Source of the DNA: Planctomycetota bacterium
GTDB lineage: Bacteria > Planctomycetota > J058 > JAJDCP01
Reading direction: 5' to 3'
Length of the DNA stretch: 64,000 nt
Assembly: GCA_029260765.1 (NCBI GenBank)
Contig: JAJDCP010000112.1
Span: 1-64,000 of the forward strand
The notes below the pieces were generated by a model. The model made no database searches. It was given only the letters and a program-made list of their open reading frames with translations, and was not told the DNA's origin. Every line of letters begins with the position of its first letter. The first letter of the stretch is position 1. The position numbers and the translations under genes are program-made. Of the stretch, positions 34,706 through 43,883 are shown one piece after another.

Positions 34706-37700
34706 ATGTCCCGATGCCGTTGGGCCTTCATGTTTCTGGTTTGGCCCCTTTGGGCGGTTCACGGGCAAGAAGCCCTGGGGATCGGCAACCTGTCAAGCCA
34801 GGGCCTCCTGGAGCAGGTCCGCATTCTCAAGCAGAGCGCGGACGAACAGCGCTCGGCGTATGACCTGTTGGTCCTCGAAGACCTGCAGCTGCAGCGCGAC
34901 GTCGAGGCGCGCACGGCAGAGTTGGGAAGCCTGGCGTCCGCTCCCGCGCCCGTCGCGGACACCAGCTTGGCGGTCTGGGAGAACACCGAGATCGCTCTGC
35001 GTTGGGCCGAGCGCGAGGTCGAGCTCGAACGCAGCCGGGTCGTCAGCATCGAGGCTTCTGTGCCGCTAGTGCGTCGGCGCGTTGTGCTGGTGGACGAAAA
35101 ACTGCGGCGGGCACGTGCGCTCGCCAGCGCCCTGGAGGCGCTGCAGCCGTTCCGCAGCGAGCTGGAGCGCAGGCTCGCTGCCGGACAGCTCACCAGCGAG
35201 ACCATGCCGCCAGAGCTGCACCCCTCCGCGCTGCAGGTGCTGCTTCCCGATACAACAGCGCTGACGAGTCTGCGACCCGCCCTCGCCAGCCAGCTTGCCC
35301 AACAGCAGAGCAGCATCGATGCGGGGGCCGCACGAGCGCAGAAACAGCAGGAGCAACGCGCCCAGTTCGAGGCTGCTCATCGGGAGGCCATGCTGCGCAA
35401 AGACCTGACCGCCAGCATCGCCAGCCGGGACGTCTCGGAGTTGCACAACCAGCTGTTGAAAAGGCTCGAGGAGTGGACCCGCCAGGATGCCCGGGTCCCG
35501 CGCCCGCCACGGCTGCTGGACGAATCGGCCGCCATGTTGGACCGCCAGCTCGCGACGCTGGCCAGCCTGCCGCCTCCCAACCCCGACTCGATCGCGATAC
35601 CCGCTGGCGGTCCCCCCGACCTGCAGCTCGCGCAGAAGCAGGTCTTGCTGAGCGAGAAGCGCCAGGCTTATTATTCCGAGCGGGCAGCACAGCTGAACCA
35701 GCTGGAGGCCGCGCTGTCGCCCCATGTCGATGCGATCCGAAGCTACCAGCAGGACCTGGAGACGTTGTATAGCCTCACTCTGGGGCTCGATGTGCTGCGT
35801 AGCGTGCTCGAAGTGGCGCTGCGCACGGCCCCGGCCAACTTGACGGTTCCCAGCGGAGCCCAAGCGGGGGTCCTGGCGGAGGTCCTCAGCAGCGTGCGGC
35901 AACAGCGCGAAGCCAGCGCCAGCCGCCTCGAGACGAGGCGGCTGCAGCTGGAGCAGATGCGCAGCCAACTGGCGGCCAACAACACTGCCTTGCAGGGAGT
36001 CGAGCGGGAGCTGCCCCAGGCGCGCGAGAAACTCGAGCGAGAAAAGTCCTGGGCTTCATGGTCGCAAGAGCTGGGCCAGCTCGACAACGCGTCGCTGTTG
36101 CAGGCCTTCGGCGCGGCGCAGCGGCAGCAGACCGAGGCCCGCCAGGCTCTGGAGCTGGCCCGACGGGCCGTGCAGGAGGCGCGCGATCAAGGCCGCACGG
36201 CCCGCACACAAGCTCGAGAGTTCGTCGATCCATTGGTCCGGCAAGTACGTCTGGCGCTGTCCGGCCACCGCGACGCGATCCTCGATGCGCTCGAGTCGTT
36301 GGAGTCCGAGGCCCAGGAGCTGCCCGGCTTGCCCGAGTGGCCCCCGCTCGCAAACGGTGCGGCCGACAACGAGTTCGATTTCGACGTCTGGGTGGGAACC
36401 ATGGAACAGTCGCGCAACGCGTATCTCGCGCGGCTGCGCGTGTACGCTGACAGCCGCGAGGCGGTCGCCAAAGAGCTCGCAGCCCGACGCCTGGAGCAGG
36501 ACCGGCTGCGTGCGCTCGCCGAGAAGTTGTCGACGGTGCTCGACCGGGCGCAGCGCGTGTACGGCGCGGCCTGGGCCCTTGAGTTGCGTGCCATGCTCAA
36601 CAAGATCGAGCGCGCCGCGCTTCCCCCTGAGCACCCTGCAGCCCTCGCCCGCGAGAGCATCCTCGAGCTGCAGCTCGAGATCGAGCGGGTGCGCTCTGAG
36701 CTACGACGCAGCGAGGCCTTCCTGGCCTACCGCGAGGAGAACGAAGCCAAGGAGGCGCAGCTGTTTGGGGCCATTCAGGCCCGGTTGGACCAGACGGTCA
36801 AGCGGATCGATCTGTTGCGCAGCATCCAGGAGCTGCAGGCGGCGCAACGCGCCTGGGAGCAATCGGCCGAGCTGAACGAGACTGAGCAGCGCCTGGCTCG
36901 TCAGGAAGTGCTCGTGCGGATGCGGGCGGACGACCCCTGGTACGCACCGCTCCTGTCGCTGGCGGAATCTGAGCAGAGCAGCGAGCTGAGCAGTGTGATC
37001 GAAGAGTACACCCGCCAGTTGCTCGAGTTGCAGGCGCGCCAGGACAACTACCTGCAACAGACGAGCAAGATCGAGCGCTTGCTGGGGTCGGTCCGGGCCG
37101 AGCAGTCCATCCTTGCCCAGCTCGAGCCACAACTGATCGACCGCCAGGCCCGCAATCGCCTGGAGATGAACGTGCAACAGCTGCGGGTGCGCGCCCAGTT
37201 GGTCACCCAACCCCAAGAGCGCGAAGCGTTGCTGCTGCGCTTGCAGAACGAGCTCAAAGAAACGCCCGATGCACAAGGCCTGGCCGCCAGCCTGGCCCCT
37301 GCCATGCCCATGGACCCAGCCACCCGGGCAGAGCAGCTGCCGGGATTGGCCGACGGGATCTTCTTCACCCGCATCAACTTCCTCGCCTACAACGACTGGT
37401 TGGAGCAGGTGCGCAGGGCCCGTGGCAGGCAGGGCCGGCTGGGCCGCCTCGAGCGAGCGGTCGCGGCCTTGGAGGATCAACGGGCCGCCATCGAGGCCGA
37501 ACAGAGCGAGCTGCAAGCCGCGCTGAACCTGTTGCAGGGTCACAGCCAGGAAGACTTCGAACGGCTGGAACCCGAAGATCAGCCCACCAAAGAACCCGAG
37601 ATTTCGCAGTACTTCCTCGGACGGCTTGGCTGGACAAGGCAGGAGCGCACCTACCAACGTATGAAGGATGGCCTGCAGACAGTCATCCTGCTGGCCTTCA

Positions 37701-38524
37701 TCCCCCTCTTCTCATGGTTGCTGGTCAGGGGGACCAACCGGTTGGGGGCCAAGGTGCTGGAGCGCGTTCAGCGTTCGCTGGATGACATCGACGGTCCCAC
37801 CCGGGAGGCGACCCGTAAGGAACGCCAAGACCGCGCCCGCACGCTGTTGCACGTGTTCCGGGCAGCTTTCACGATGTTGGTGGTGGTGCTCGCCAGCATC
37901 TACTTCCTCAAGGCTCTGCGCATCGACGTGACACCGCTGATCGCCAGCGCGGGTATCCTCGGCCTGGCAGTAGCCTTCGGGGCGCAGCCGCTGATGCGGG
38001 ACTTCTTCGCCGGATTCTTCATCCTGCTCGAGAACCAATACAAGCTGGGAGATGTCGTCAAGGTCAACGACACTACCGGCACTGTGGAGAAGGTCAGCCT
38101 GCGCCTGACCATGGTGCGTGACCGCGAGGGGACCCTGCACTTCATCCCCAACGGGACCGTCAACATGGTCAGCAACATGACCAAAGAGTGGGCCCAGGCG
38201 GTGCTGCTGATCGGCGCCGCCTATCACGACTCCCCCGATACGGTGATCCAGTGCCTGCGCGAGGTCGGCGACAATCTGCGCAGCGATCCGGTTTTCGGGC
38301 CCAAGATTCTGGACTATGTGGTTCCGGGGCTCGAGAGCTTCGGCGACAGCTCGGTGGTCTACCGGGTCAACATCAAAGTCGTCAGCGGTGAGCAGTGGGC
38401 TATGCCCCGCGAAGCGCGGCGCCGCATCATGCTCGCCTTCGGCCAGCAGGGCATCACGATCCCGTTTCCCCAGAGGGTGGTGCACTACGAGGGCCCCGAC
38501 AGCGGCAAGCCCAAAGGCGCTTGA
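34706..38524 (+). CDS. giant MscS-family mechanosensitive channel with periplasmic coiled coils
   Basis: ATG 34706 (GGGAG upstream) starts a signal peptide (WAFMFLVWPLWAVHGQE). Of 1272 residues, about 30-980 are highly charged, Leu/Gln/Glu/Arg-rich coiled coil. Transmembrane segments follow near 992-1008, 1046-1070 and 1075-1105. The pore helix and beta domain are canonical MscS: ILGLAVAFGAQPLMRDFFAGFFILLENQYKLGD, then VEKVSLRLTMVRDREGTLHFIPNG. The architecture is that of MscK/MscM-type large channels, which open under membrane tension to release osmolytes; the coiled coil probably spans the periplasm. Confidence 0.92.
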   Translation: MSRCRWAFMFLVWPLWAVHGQEALGIGNLSSQGLLEQVRILKQSADEQRSAYDLLVLEDLQLQRDVEARTAELGSLASAPAPVADTSLAVWENTEIALRWAEREVELERSRVVSIEASVPLVRRRVVLVDEKLRRARALASALEALQPFRSELERRLAAGQLTSETMPPELHPSALQVLLPDTTALTSLRPALASQLAQQQSSIDAGAARAQKQQEQRAQFEAAHREAMLRKDLTASIASRDVSELHNQLLKRLEEWTRQDARVPRPPRLLDESAAMLDRQLATLASLPPPNPDSIAIPAGGPPDLQLAQKQVLLSEKRQAYYSERAAQLNQLEAALSPHVDAIRSYQQDLETLYSLTLGLDVLRSVLEVALRTAPANLTVPSGAQAGVLAEVLSSVRQQREASASRLETRRLQLEQMRSQLAANNTALQGVERELPQAREKLEREKSWASWSQELGQLDNASLLQAFGAAQRQQTEARQALELARRAVQEARDQGRTARTQAREFVDPLVRQVRLALSGHRDAILDALESLESEAQELPGLPEWPPLANGAADNEFDFDVWVGTMEQSRNAYLARLRVYADSREAVAKELAARRLEQDRLRALAEKLSTVLDRAQRVYGAAWALELRAMLNKIERAALPPEHPAALARESILELQLEIERVRSELRRSEAFLAYREENEAKEAQLFGAIQARLDQTVKRIDLLRSIQELQAAQRAWEQSAELNETEQRLARQEVLVRMRADDPWYAPLLSLAESEQSSELSSVIEEYTRQLLELQARQDNYLQQTSKIERLLGSVRAEQSILAQLEPQLIDRQARNRLEMNVQQLRVRAQLVTQPQEREALLLRLQNELKETPDAQGLAASLAPAMPMDPATRAEQLPGLADGIFFTRINFLAYNDWLEQVRRARGRQGRLGRLERAVAALEDQRAAIEAEQSELQAALNLLQGHSQEDFERLEPEDQPTKEPEISQYFLGRLGWTRQERTYQRMKDGLQTVILLAFIPLFSWLLVRGTNRLGAKVLERVQRSLDDIDGPTREATRKERQDRARTLLHVFRAAFTMLVVVLASIYFLKALRIDVTPLIASAGILGLAVAFGAQPLMRDFFAGFFILLENQYKLGDVVKVNDTTGTVEKVSLRLTMVRDREGTLHFIPNGTVNMVSNMTKEWAQAVLLIGAAYHDSPDTVIQCLREVGDNLRSDPVFGPKILDYVVPGLESFGDSSVVYRVNIKVVSGEQWAMPREARRRIMLAFGQQGITIPFPQRVVHYEGPDSGKPKGA

Positions 38525-38569
38525 CCTGCATGTGCGCCGCAGCCCGGGGCGCTCGCTGTCTGGCGCGCA

Positions 38570-39187
38570 TCACGGACTCAGCTGGAAGTAGTCGCGGATC
38601 CCTGACAGCACGCTGTCGGCCGCAACCGCACCGAGCATGAGCCCCATGATCCGGCTGATCATGCTGGCCCCCGATTCCCCGATCAGACGCTGGATACGGC
38701 TGGCGGCGAGCAGCAACAGCAACGTGACCAGCACGACCAGCAGCATCAGCCCGGTCGTGACCAGCTGATGCTCGAGCGAGAAGCGGTGCCGATCGGTCAG
38801 CAAGACCACCGCCATGATGGCACCGGGCCCCGCGATACTCGGGATGGCCAGTGGAAAGACCGCCTTCTCCATACCGACCTTGGCCACCAGCCTCAGCTCC
38901 TCCTCAGGCTTGCTCTCGCCAAAGATCATCGACAGGGCGAACAGGAACAGCACGATCCCGCCCGAGATCTGGAAAGCCTGCAGAGGGACATCCATCGCAT
39001 CGAGCCAAGCCTGGCCGACGAGGATGAAGAACAACAGCACCAGCGCCGCGAAGCCGCTTGCCTGCAGCGCAATCCTCCGGCTGGTCGAGGGTTCGCAGGA
39101 GCGCGTAACCGCCAGGAAGACGGGTATGGTCCCGACCGGATCGATCACTGCCCACAACAACGTGAACGTCTTGACCCACTCATCCAT
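38570..39187 (-). CDS. MarC-family integral membrane protein
   Basis: ATG 39187 is preceded by AAGGAG; the frame is open to 39616 without homology. The 205-aa protein has six hydrophobic segments and family motifs LLWAVIDPVGTIPVFLAVT, AFQISGGIVLFLFALSMIFG, AVFPLAIPSIAGPGAIMAVVLL and GESGASMISRIMGLMLGAVAAD. Length and pattern match MarC/YchE proteins. Their function is not settled; the old link to multiple antibiotic resistance is not supported. It converges on the MscS gene. Confidence 0.93.
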   Translation of the reverse strand: MDEWVKTFTLLWAVIDPVGTIPVFLAVTRSCEPSTSRRIALQASGFAALVLLFFILVGQAWLDAMDVPLQAFQISGGIVLFLFALSMIFGESKPEEELRLVAKVGMEKAVFPLAIPSIAGPGAIMAVVLLTDRHRFSLEHQLVTTGLMLLVVLVTLLLLLAASRIQRLIGESGASMISRIMGLMLGAVAADSVLSGIRDYFQLSP

Positions 39188-39350
39188 GGTGACTCCTTGC
39201 CGAGGCGATTCCCGCACCAGCTCATGCCGAGCGCACAGCAGAGCCCATGAGACGTCGGCTGTCCAGCCTTTCTGCCGACCAGCTGCAGAGACTTGACTTC
39301 CCGGCAGGATGGCATTCCCATCACGGGTCTCACCAGCCAAGGAGAAACCG

Positions 39351-40145
39351 ATGGAAGAGCGCATCACCCTGGAAGTCGACAAGGGCGTCGCCCACGTGCA
39401 GCTCGCGCGTCCGAGCAAACGCAATGGACTCGATGCCGCGATGTTCGAAGCCCTGATCCGGGTCACCGACGAGCTGCGCGCGCGTAAGGACGTGCGGGCG
39501 GTGGTGCTGTCCGGCGCCGGGTCGGTGTTCTGCGCAGGGCTCGACTTCCAGAGCTTCATGGGATCAGGTATGGAGGCCATCGAGGCCCTGCTCGAACGCG
39601 GCGACCGGCCCGCCAACCGCGCGCAACAGGTGGTGTTGGGCTGGCGTGAGGTGCCCGTGCCCGTGATCGCTGCTATCCATGGGGCCGCTCTCGGCGGTGG
39701 GCTGGAGATTGCACTGGGGGCGGACCTGCGCTACGTCACCGCCGACACGCGCCTCTCGGTCATGGAGCTCAAGTACGGCTTGATCCCCGACATGGGCCTC
39801 ACCCAGACCCTGTTGCGCCTGGTGCGCGATGATGTGGCTCGCGAGCTGGTGTTCAGCGCGCGCACCGTCAATGGTACCGAGGCCGTTCAGCTCGGTCTGG
39901 CCACGCGCGTGGTCGAGGATCCGCTCGCCAGCGCCTTCGAGACGGCACGCCAGATCGCCGGCCAGTCCCCCCACGCCATCCGGGCTGCCAAGCGGCTGCT
40001 CAACGAGGCGCCAGACTTGAGCTCAGCGGCGGCCTTGAAGCTCGAGACCGAGCTCCAGCGACCGTTGCTCGGTAGCCCCAACCAGCTCGAGGCCGTGTCC
40101 GCTGCCTTCACCCGCCGCCCCGCCGAGTTCCAGGATCCGGACTGA
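39351..40145 (+). CDS. enoyl-CoA hydratase/isomerase (crotonase family)
   Basis: ATG 39351 follows AAGGAG by six bases. The 264-aa protein has the crotonase fold: VAHVQLARPSKRNGLDAAMFEAL, GSVFCAGLDFQSF (first oxyanion-hole region), IAAIHGAALGGGLEIALGADLRY (second oxyanion-hole Gly), MELKYGLIPDMGLTQTL and the C-terminal helices. The usual hydratase Glu pair is not clear (MELKYGLIPDMG offers the E and D positions), so it may be an isomerase or another crotonase. It probably acts on an acyl-CoA. It is divergent from marC and the last intact gene before the decay zone. Confidence 0.9.
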   Translation: MEERITLEVDKGVAHVQLARPSKRNGLDAAMFEALIRVTDELRARKDVRAVVLSGAGSVFCAGLDFQSFMGSGMEAIEALLERGDRPANRAQQVVLGWREVPVPVIAAIHGAALGGGLEIALGADLRYVTADTRLSVMELKYGLIPDMGLTQTLLRLVRDDVARELVFSARTVNGTEAVQLGLATRVVEDPLASAFETARQIAGQSPHAIRAAKRLLNEAPDLSSAAALKLETELQRPLLGSPNQLEAVSAAFTRRPAEFQDPD

Positions 40146-40176
40146 GACGCACGGGCAGGCAGCTCTGTATTTGGAA

Positions 40177-40335
40177 TCCACCGTTTTGGTGATCAAGACG
40201 GCCGACTGGGTTGTGGATCTTGGACCCGAGGGGGGCCACAAAGGCGGTCAGCTGATCGCCAGTGGCACACCGGAGCAGGTGGCGGCGGTGGACGCGTCGC
40301 ACACAGGCCGCTATCTACGCCCGTACCTCGAGTAG
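40177..40335 (+). pseudogene. uvrA 3' remnant (excinuclease ABC subunit A C-terminus)
   Basis: The frame ending at TAG 40333-40335 reads VIKTADWVVDLGPEGG, then GGQLIASGTPEQVA and SHTGRYLRPYLE. This is the conserved UvrA C-terminus (VIKTADWIIDLGPEGG, A-GTPEEVA, SHTG-YLK-L). Upstream of residue T-V-L the similarity stops abruptly and no Walker or signature motif precedes it. Only about 50 codons remain, so it cannot function in excision repair. The functional uvrA must be elsewhere. Confidence 0.85.
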
Positions 40336-40600
40336 CCACCCGCGTGGAGCTGGGTTGGGGCTCAGCCCTGGGTGCGCGAGCCCGCGTGGCGATCAAGGCA
40401 GCGGGCTCAAGCTCGAAGCCTCGACGCGGCACTTTGGTTGCGATGGGGCGGCCCGGCAGGAGGCGGGACTGATCGGGTCCGTGGCGGAAGCCCGTAGGCG
40501 CACTGCCGGCGTCCCAGCTGAGGACGGATCAGCTTTCGATTCCCGGGTAGCTCGTAACCGGAAACTGGGCATCCTGGGTAGATGTCGTGGAGAGCAAGAC
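40336..40600 (+). other. intergenic region before the 19-aa ORF
   Basis: No gene is visible in these 265 bases. A perfect dyad AGCTGA (40516-40521)/TCAGCT (40529-40534) could form a hairpin. The stretch ends with GGAGAG (40589-40594) before the small ORF and may be its leader. No clear -35/-10 pair was found. Confidence 0.35.
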
Positions 40601-40660
40601 ATGAAAGTCAAGACCAAAGTCAAGACTGGCTGGGGTGGCCAGGGTGGATCTGGGATATAG
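40601..40660 (+). CDS. possible 19-aa peptide MKVKTKVKTGWGGQGGSGI
   Basis: ATG at 40601 lies six bases after GGAGAG. The 19-codon frame encodes MKVKTKVKTGWGGQGGSGI and ends at TAG 40658-40660. Thirteen bases later a strong intrinsic terminator begins, so SD, short ORF and terminator form a compact unit. The composition is striking: a basic K-V-K-T-K-V-K-T half and a Gly-rich half with one Trp. Such a Lys/Thr leader plus Gly tail recalls short hypothetical peptides and precursor peptides in other phyla, but I cannot verify a family. No modification enzyme gene is adjacent. Confidence 0.45.
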   Translation: MKVKTKVKTGWGGQGGSGI

Positions 40661-40672
40661 AATCGCCAAGAG

Positions 40673-40695
40673 GCCCCGTCTTTGACGGGGCTTTT
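40673..40695 (+). terminator. intrinsic terminator after the 19-aa ORF
   Basis: Perfect 8-bp stem GCCCCGTC-ttt-GACGGGGC (40673-40691) followed by TTTTCC. This is the most canonical rho-independent terminator in the window. The only reading frame just upstream is the 19-codon ORF, implying a short transcript ends here. It could also protect the convergent 40808-42505 gene. Confidence 0.88.
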
Positions 40696-40807
40696 CCTTA
40701 CACCCCCGAGCCCAGGGAAATCTGCGGCACCTCAGCCCGGGAACCGGCCAGCATGGGGGTCCGACCCTTGCCCCGAAGGCCCGGGCGGCGCCGCGGGCAG
40801 CAGCGCC

Positions 40808-42505
40808 TCAAAACACGCCGAAGTCGAACAGGTCGTCGGACAGGAAGTCCTCCTGGTCGTGGTCGAGGGCTGCCTGGTTGGCCTCCCTTTGGTTGCGGTA
40901 GCCCAGTTCGAGGTTGTGAGCGATGCGCTCGAGCGACTCGGCGGCGAGCGCACGCACGTACGGAACCTCATCGAAAGGCACCAGCCGCTCGTGCATGGCG
41001 AGCCAGGTGCGCGCCGCGAGCCGGTTGATCGCGCGCTGGGCGCGCCCGGCGCGTGCTTCGATCTCGAGGTTGGTCGCCAGCCGGCGCAACAGACGATCGC
41101 GTTCGTGCGGCTCGACAACGGTGATGAAGGCGGTCAACCGCTGTTCCTGCGACACTCGCTTGCGTTTGCGGCGCCGGCCTTTCTGGTCCTTCTCGGCGGC
41201 GACGAACGCGTAGCCGGCGTCCGCATCGAAGCCCAGCATGTCGTAGGCGCTCGCTTCGAGCAGCTTCTCGGAGCGATCTGCCTGGCGCGGCCCGCGGACG
41301 ACCGTCTCCAGCAGGTACGCGCCGAGATCCGGCGTACGTACAGCTGGCAGGATCGGCTCTGGTCCCAGGAAGGACGCGCACAACAGCCACAGACCCGGCA
41401 ACTGCTTGCCGAGGGCAGCGTTGGTGGCCAGCGCATCGGCGACGAGCGAGCGGGTGAAGGCCTGGTCGCACGGCGCGAGGACGATCCCGGTCGCGCGAAG
41501 CTGCTCCTCGAGTTGCGCTCCCACGCCGAAGCTGACCCATAGATCCTTGAGCCCGCAGTCATCGCTCAACAGCAAAGCGATCGTGTCCCAGCTCCCTTCA
41601 TCCCCAGCGAAGTGCAGCTGCAAAGACTGCGCCCCGGCGCCATCGACGGAGCTGACCAGGCCGTGGGAGAACCGGGGCACCGGCAGCGGCCGGGGCTTCA
41701 CCCCCGAGGCCAGCAGCTGGTCGCACAGCGCGCGGGCGGTGTCCCCAAAGGCGCCGGTGTGGGGCCAGCGGCCGAGCTGCGTCAGCAGCGCCAGGGCGCG
41801 CTCGGAATCGAGCTCGGCGGCCCAACCCAGCGCGTTGCACAGCTCCTCCTGCTTCCGGTAGCCGAGCTGGACGCCCAGGACCGCTGATATGGCAATCAGC
41901 GTGCTCGCGACCCTGCCGTTGGCCTGCGCCGTCATCGCTCCCATCGACAGCGCGGCTTCTACCCGCGTATCGAGATCGTCACCCGGGCGCAGCCGTTCAT
42001 CGAGCAGCCCCGCCGAGCGGAGCAGCCCCTCGAGCTGCTCGGGGGTGTCCAGCAGTGTCGCGGACGCGCTGTGGGCCATGCCCTCGACCGCCCCCAAGTA
42101 GTCGTCGAACCAACGGGCGAGCGTCTCGGGGGCGGGAGGTTGGCCCGCGAGCGTCAGCAGAGCGGCCAGGTTCAGCTTGCGCTGGTCGGAAAGCCCCGCG
42201 TCGTCCATGGCCTTCTCGACCATGGGCGGAACCTGCCGCGCGACCTTCTCGCGCACGGCCCGGTCGACGCCCGGCTCCTCGAAAGCGGAATGCAGGAGCG
42301 AGAAGGCGCGGTCATGAAGGCTGGTCTGGTCGTAGGCCACCAGCCATACCAGTGAGCGCCCGAGGGTACGGAAGCGCGGAGAGAGTAGATTCAGAACATC
42401 CCCGCAGCTCAGCTCGCGATCGTCCTGCTCCGCCAGCTCGAGGACAGCCTGGCGGAGGGCTCGGATCGCGGGTGTGGCGCGAGGTCGCTTGGTTTTGGGT
42501 GGCAT
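40808..42505 (-). CDS. large hypothetical helical protein
   Basis: The start at 42505 (GGAAA upstream) gives 565 aa; the frame stays open to 42883, but the upstream part is Pro/Ser-rich and not coding-like. The protein is predicted mostly helical, rich in Leu, Ala, Asp and Arg (IRALRQAVLELAEQDDRELSCGDVLNLLSPRFRTLG; REKVARQVPPMVEKAMDDAGLSDQRKLNLAALLTLAG), with a basic patch KGRRRKRKRVSQEQR and an acidic C-terminus (DHDQEDFLSDDLFDFGVF). There is no signal peptide, membrane helix or recognisable motif; a cytoplasmic scaffold is possible. Coding periodicity is strong over its whole length. Confidence 0.72.
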   Translation of the reverse strand: MPPKTKRPRATPAIRALRQAVLELAEQDDRELSCGDVLNLLSPRFRTLGRSLVWLVAYDQTSLHDRAFSLLHSAFEEPGVDRAVREKVARQVPPMVEKAMDDAGLSDQRKLNLAALLTLAGQPPAPETLARWFDDYLGAVEGMAHSASATLLDTPEQLEGLLRSAGLLDERLRPGDDLDTRVEAALSMGAMTAQANGRVASTLIAISAVLGVQLGYRKQEELCNALGWAAELDSERALALLTQLGRWPHTGAFGDTARALCDQLLASGVKPRPLPVPRFSHGLVSSVDGAGAQSLQLHFAGDEGSWDTIALLLSDDCGLKDLWVSFGVGAQLEEQLRATGIVLAPCDQAFTRSLVADALATNAALGKQLPGLWLLCASFLGPEPILPAVRTPDLGAYLLETVVRGPRQADRSEKLLEASAYDMLGFDADAGYAFVAAEKDQKGRRRKRKRVSQEQRLTAFITVVEPHERDRLLRRLATNLEIEARAGRAQRAINRLAARTWLAMHERLVPFDEVPYVRALAAESLERIAHNLELGYRNQREANQAALDHDQEDFLSDDLFDFGVF

Positions 42506-42612
42506 CGTTTTCCAGTGTGCCAAGAGTCGGATGGTGACTGTACAAAAGAGCGCTGGGTCTGGGCAAGCTGGAAGGCACCGCTTCGTCGAGGACTCGGCTC
42601 GCGAAGCAACCG

Positions 42613-42659
42613 CCGGGCCAAGGCTCCGGGTCGACCCCTTGGGCCGCTTCGCTGCGCGG
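42613..42659 (-). repeat. dispersed repeat copy 1 (inverted relative to copy 2)
   Basis: On the minus strand: core AGCGAAGCGGCC, then AAGG and TCGACCCGGAG, continuing CTTGGCCCGG. It matches the element at 43132-43180 in about 40 of 47 positions with one two-base gap. Confidence 0.6.
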
Positions 42660-42781
42660 CGACGGCCAGACAGGGACATTGCAGGCTCGATCGGGATGAT
42701 GAAGAAAGTCGCTGAGATTCGGGGCGGAGGACGTCGACGGGGGTTGCAGGTTGGTCGGGACCAAGCGCCCGACGGCGGTGG

Positions 42782-42868
42782 CGAAGACGAAGACGGACCC
42801 GATCCCGACAGTGGTCCCGAACCCGCACCCGTGGCCGAGCCCGTGGCCGAGCCCGTTCCCGACAGCGG
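42782..42868 (+). repeat. degenerate tandem GACCCG/GTGGCCGAGCCC tract
   Basis: Repeated variants of CCCGA and two tandem copies of CCGTGGCCGAGC, flanked by two CCCGACAG copies. Similar wording recurs near 57.26-57.60 kb. Confidence 0.55.
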
Positions 42869-43131
42869 ATCTCTGAGCTCCACCGTGAGGACCGAAGACC
42901 GTGGGGACGAGGGCCGAGGACGGCTGACGGTCGCAGTGAGGCAGTGAACTTCGGCGGTTGACTCATGTTCGCTGTCTGGCCGGGTTGGGCTTCTCGAACG
43001 CTGTCCCGGGCGGAGTAGGCCGGGTTGGGTCTGAGCCAGGCTTCTCTGCGAATGCTACTTGAGGCCTATTTTCGGTTTCTTCCTCCGATCGGCCTCGGGG
43101 CATTTGGGCACAATAGAGACATCGTGCAGTC

Positions 43132-43180
43132 GCCGCTCAGCGAAGCGGCCGAAGGTCGACCCGGAGGCCTGGCGCGTCGC
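43132..43180 (+). repeat. dispersed repeat copy 2
   Basis: Plus-strand copy of the 42613-42659 element: CAGCGAAGCGGCCGAAGG then TCGACCCGGAGGCCTGGC. Partial copies of the AGCGAAGCGG core occur near 49.12-49.21 kb on the minus strand. Confidence 0.6.
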
Positions 43181-43883
43181 TTGCCCAACGATCATGGCCG
43201 TGCACAGCGCACTGCCAAGAGGTGGCTCGGTGGGCGGCGCAAGCGACGTGCCAGGCCGGATGGCTTAGCCGCAAGACGGCGTTGCCAAGCTGAGCGTTCG
43301 GATCCTGGTCTTTGACGGACGTTCGTCGACCGAAATCGACGTGTGCGCGGGAGGGCAACCGCGGGGTTCGGAAGGCGGTCATTGAAAGGCGAGCGCTTCG
43401 GGGTCGTCGCCGACGCCAGCGCGTGCCAGATTGCGAGACGAGGCCAAACACAACCACGAGCCATGTCAGGGCCGTCGTCAGGGACCGCGCCGTGGCCCTG
43501 TGGTTGCGCGAACCAGATCAGCGGCAGCCGAGGTCACTAGAGCCGAACGCAAGTCGCGCCCGCGGCGACAGAGCGGTGTGAACTATGCGGCACCGCGCCC
43601 AGGCTGGCTGGGGGGACCCGTGCGGCACCGTGCCTCGGCTGGGGGGCTCCAGCGCGAAGACTGTCGAAGAACCCCGGGGCTGACTCGCGGTCGAGCTGTA
43701 TGAATCTGCCCAAGTTCTTGCCCGAGCTGAGGCGGTATGCCAGGTGACCGCAACCTGAACAGGGACCTTGTAGTAGGATCGTGACGGCGTGGTGACCTCA
43801 ACTCCCCAACATGCGGTCGGACGACCGTTGCGAGTCCTGCGTCCGTGAGAAGCTCACTCGGTGGTGGCAAACTCTTGCGCTAC

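Larger units (their letters stand above)
42506..43883. other. gene-poor region with repeats (about 1.4 kb)
   Basis: No open frame here has a signal peptide, motif or convincing codon pattern; all look like shadows of degenerate sequence. It contains an inverted pair of a 47-base element (42613-42659 and 43132-43180), a degenerate tandem CCCGA/GTGGCCGAGC tract (42782-42868), two GGCCGGGTTGGG copies (about 42979 and 43018) and an imperfect direct repeat TGCGGCACCG-N-CTGGGGGG (about 43588-43650). It reads as decayed or repeat-derived DNA. Confidence 0.6.

Noticed and set aside
42474..42947. Open frame with Pro/Asp-rich repeats on the plus strand
   Set aside because: The second half is the translation of a tandem CCCGA/GTGGCCGAG tract and the first is antisense to the real gene; no SD or motif.
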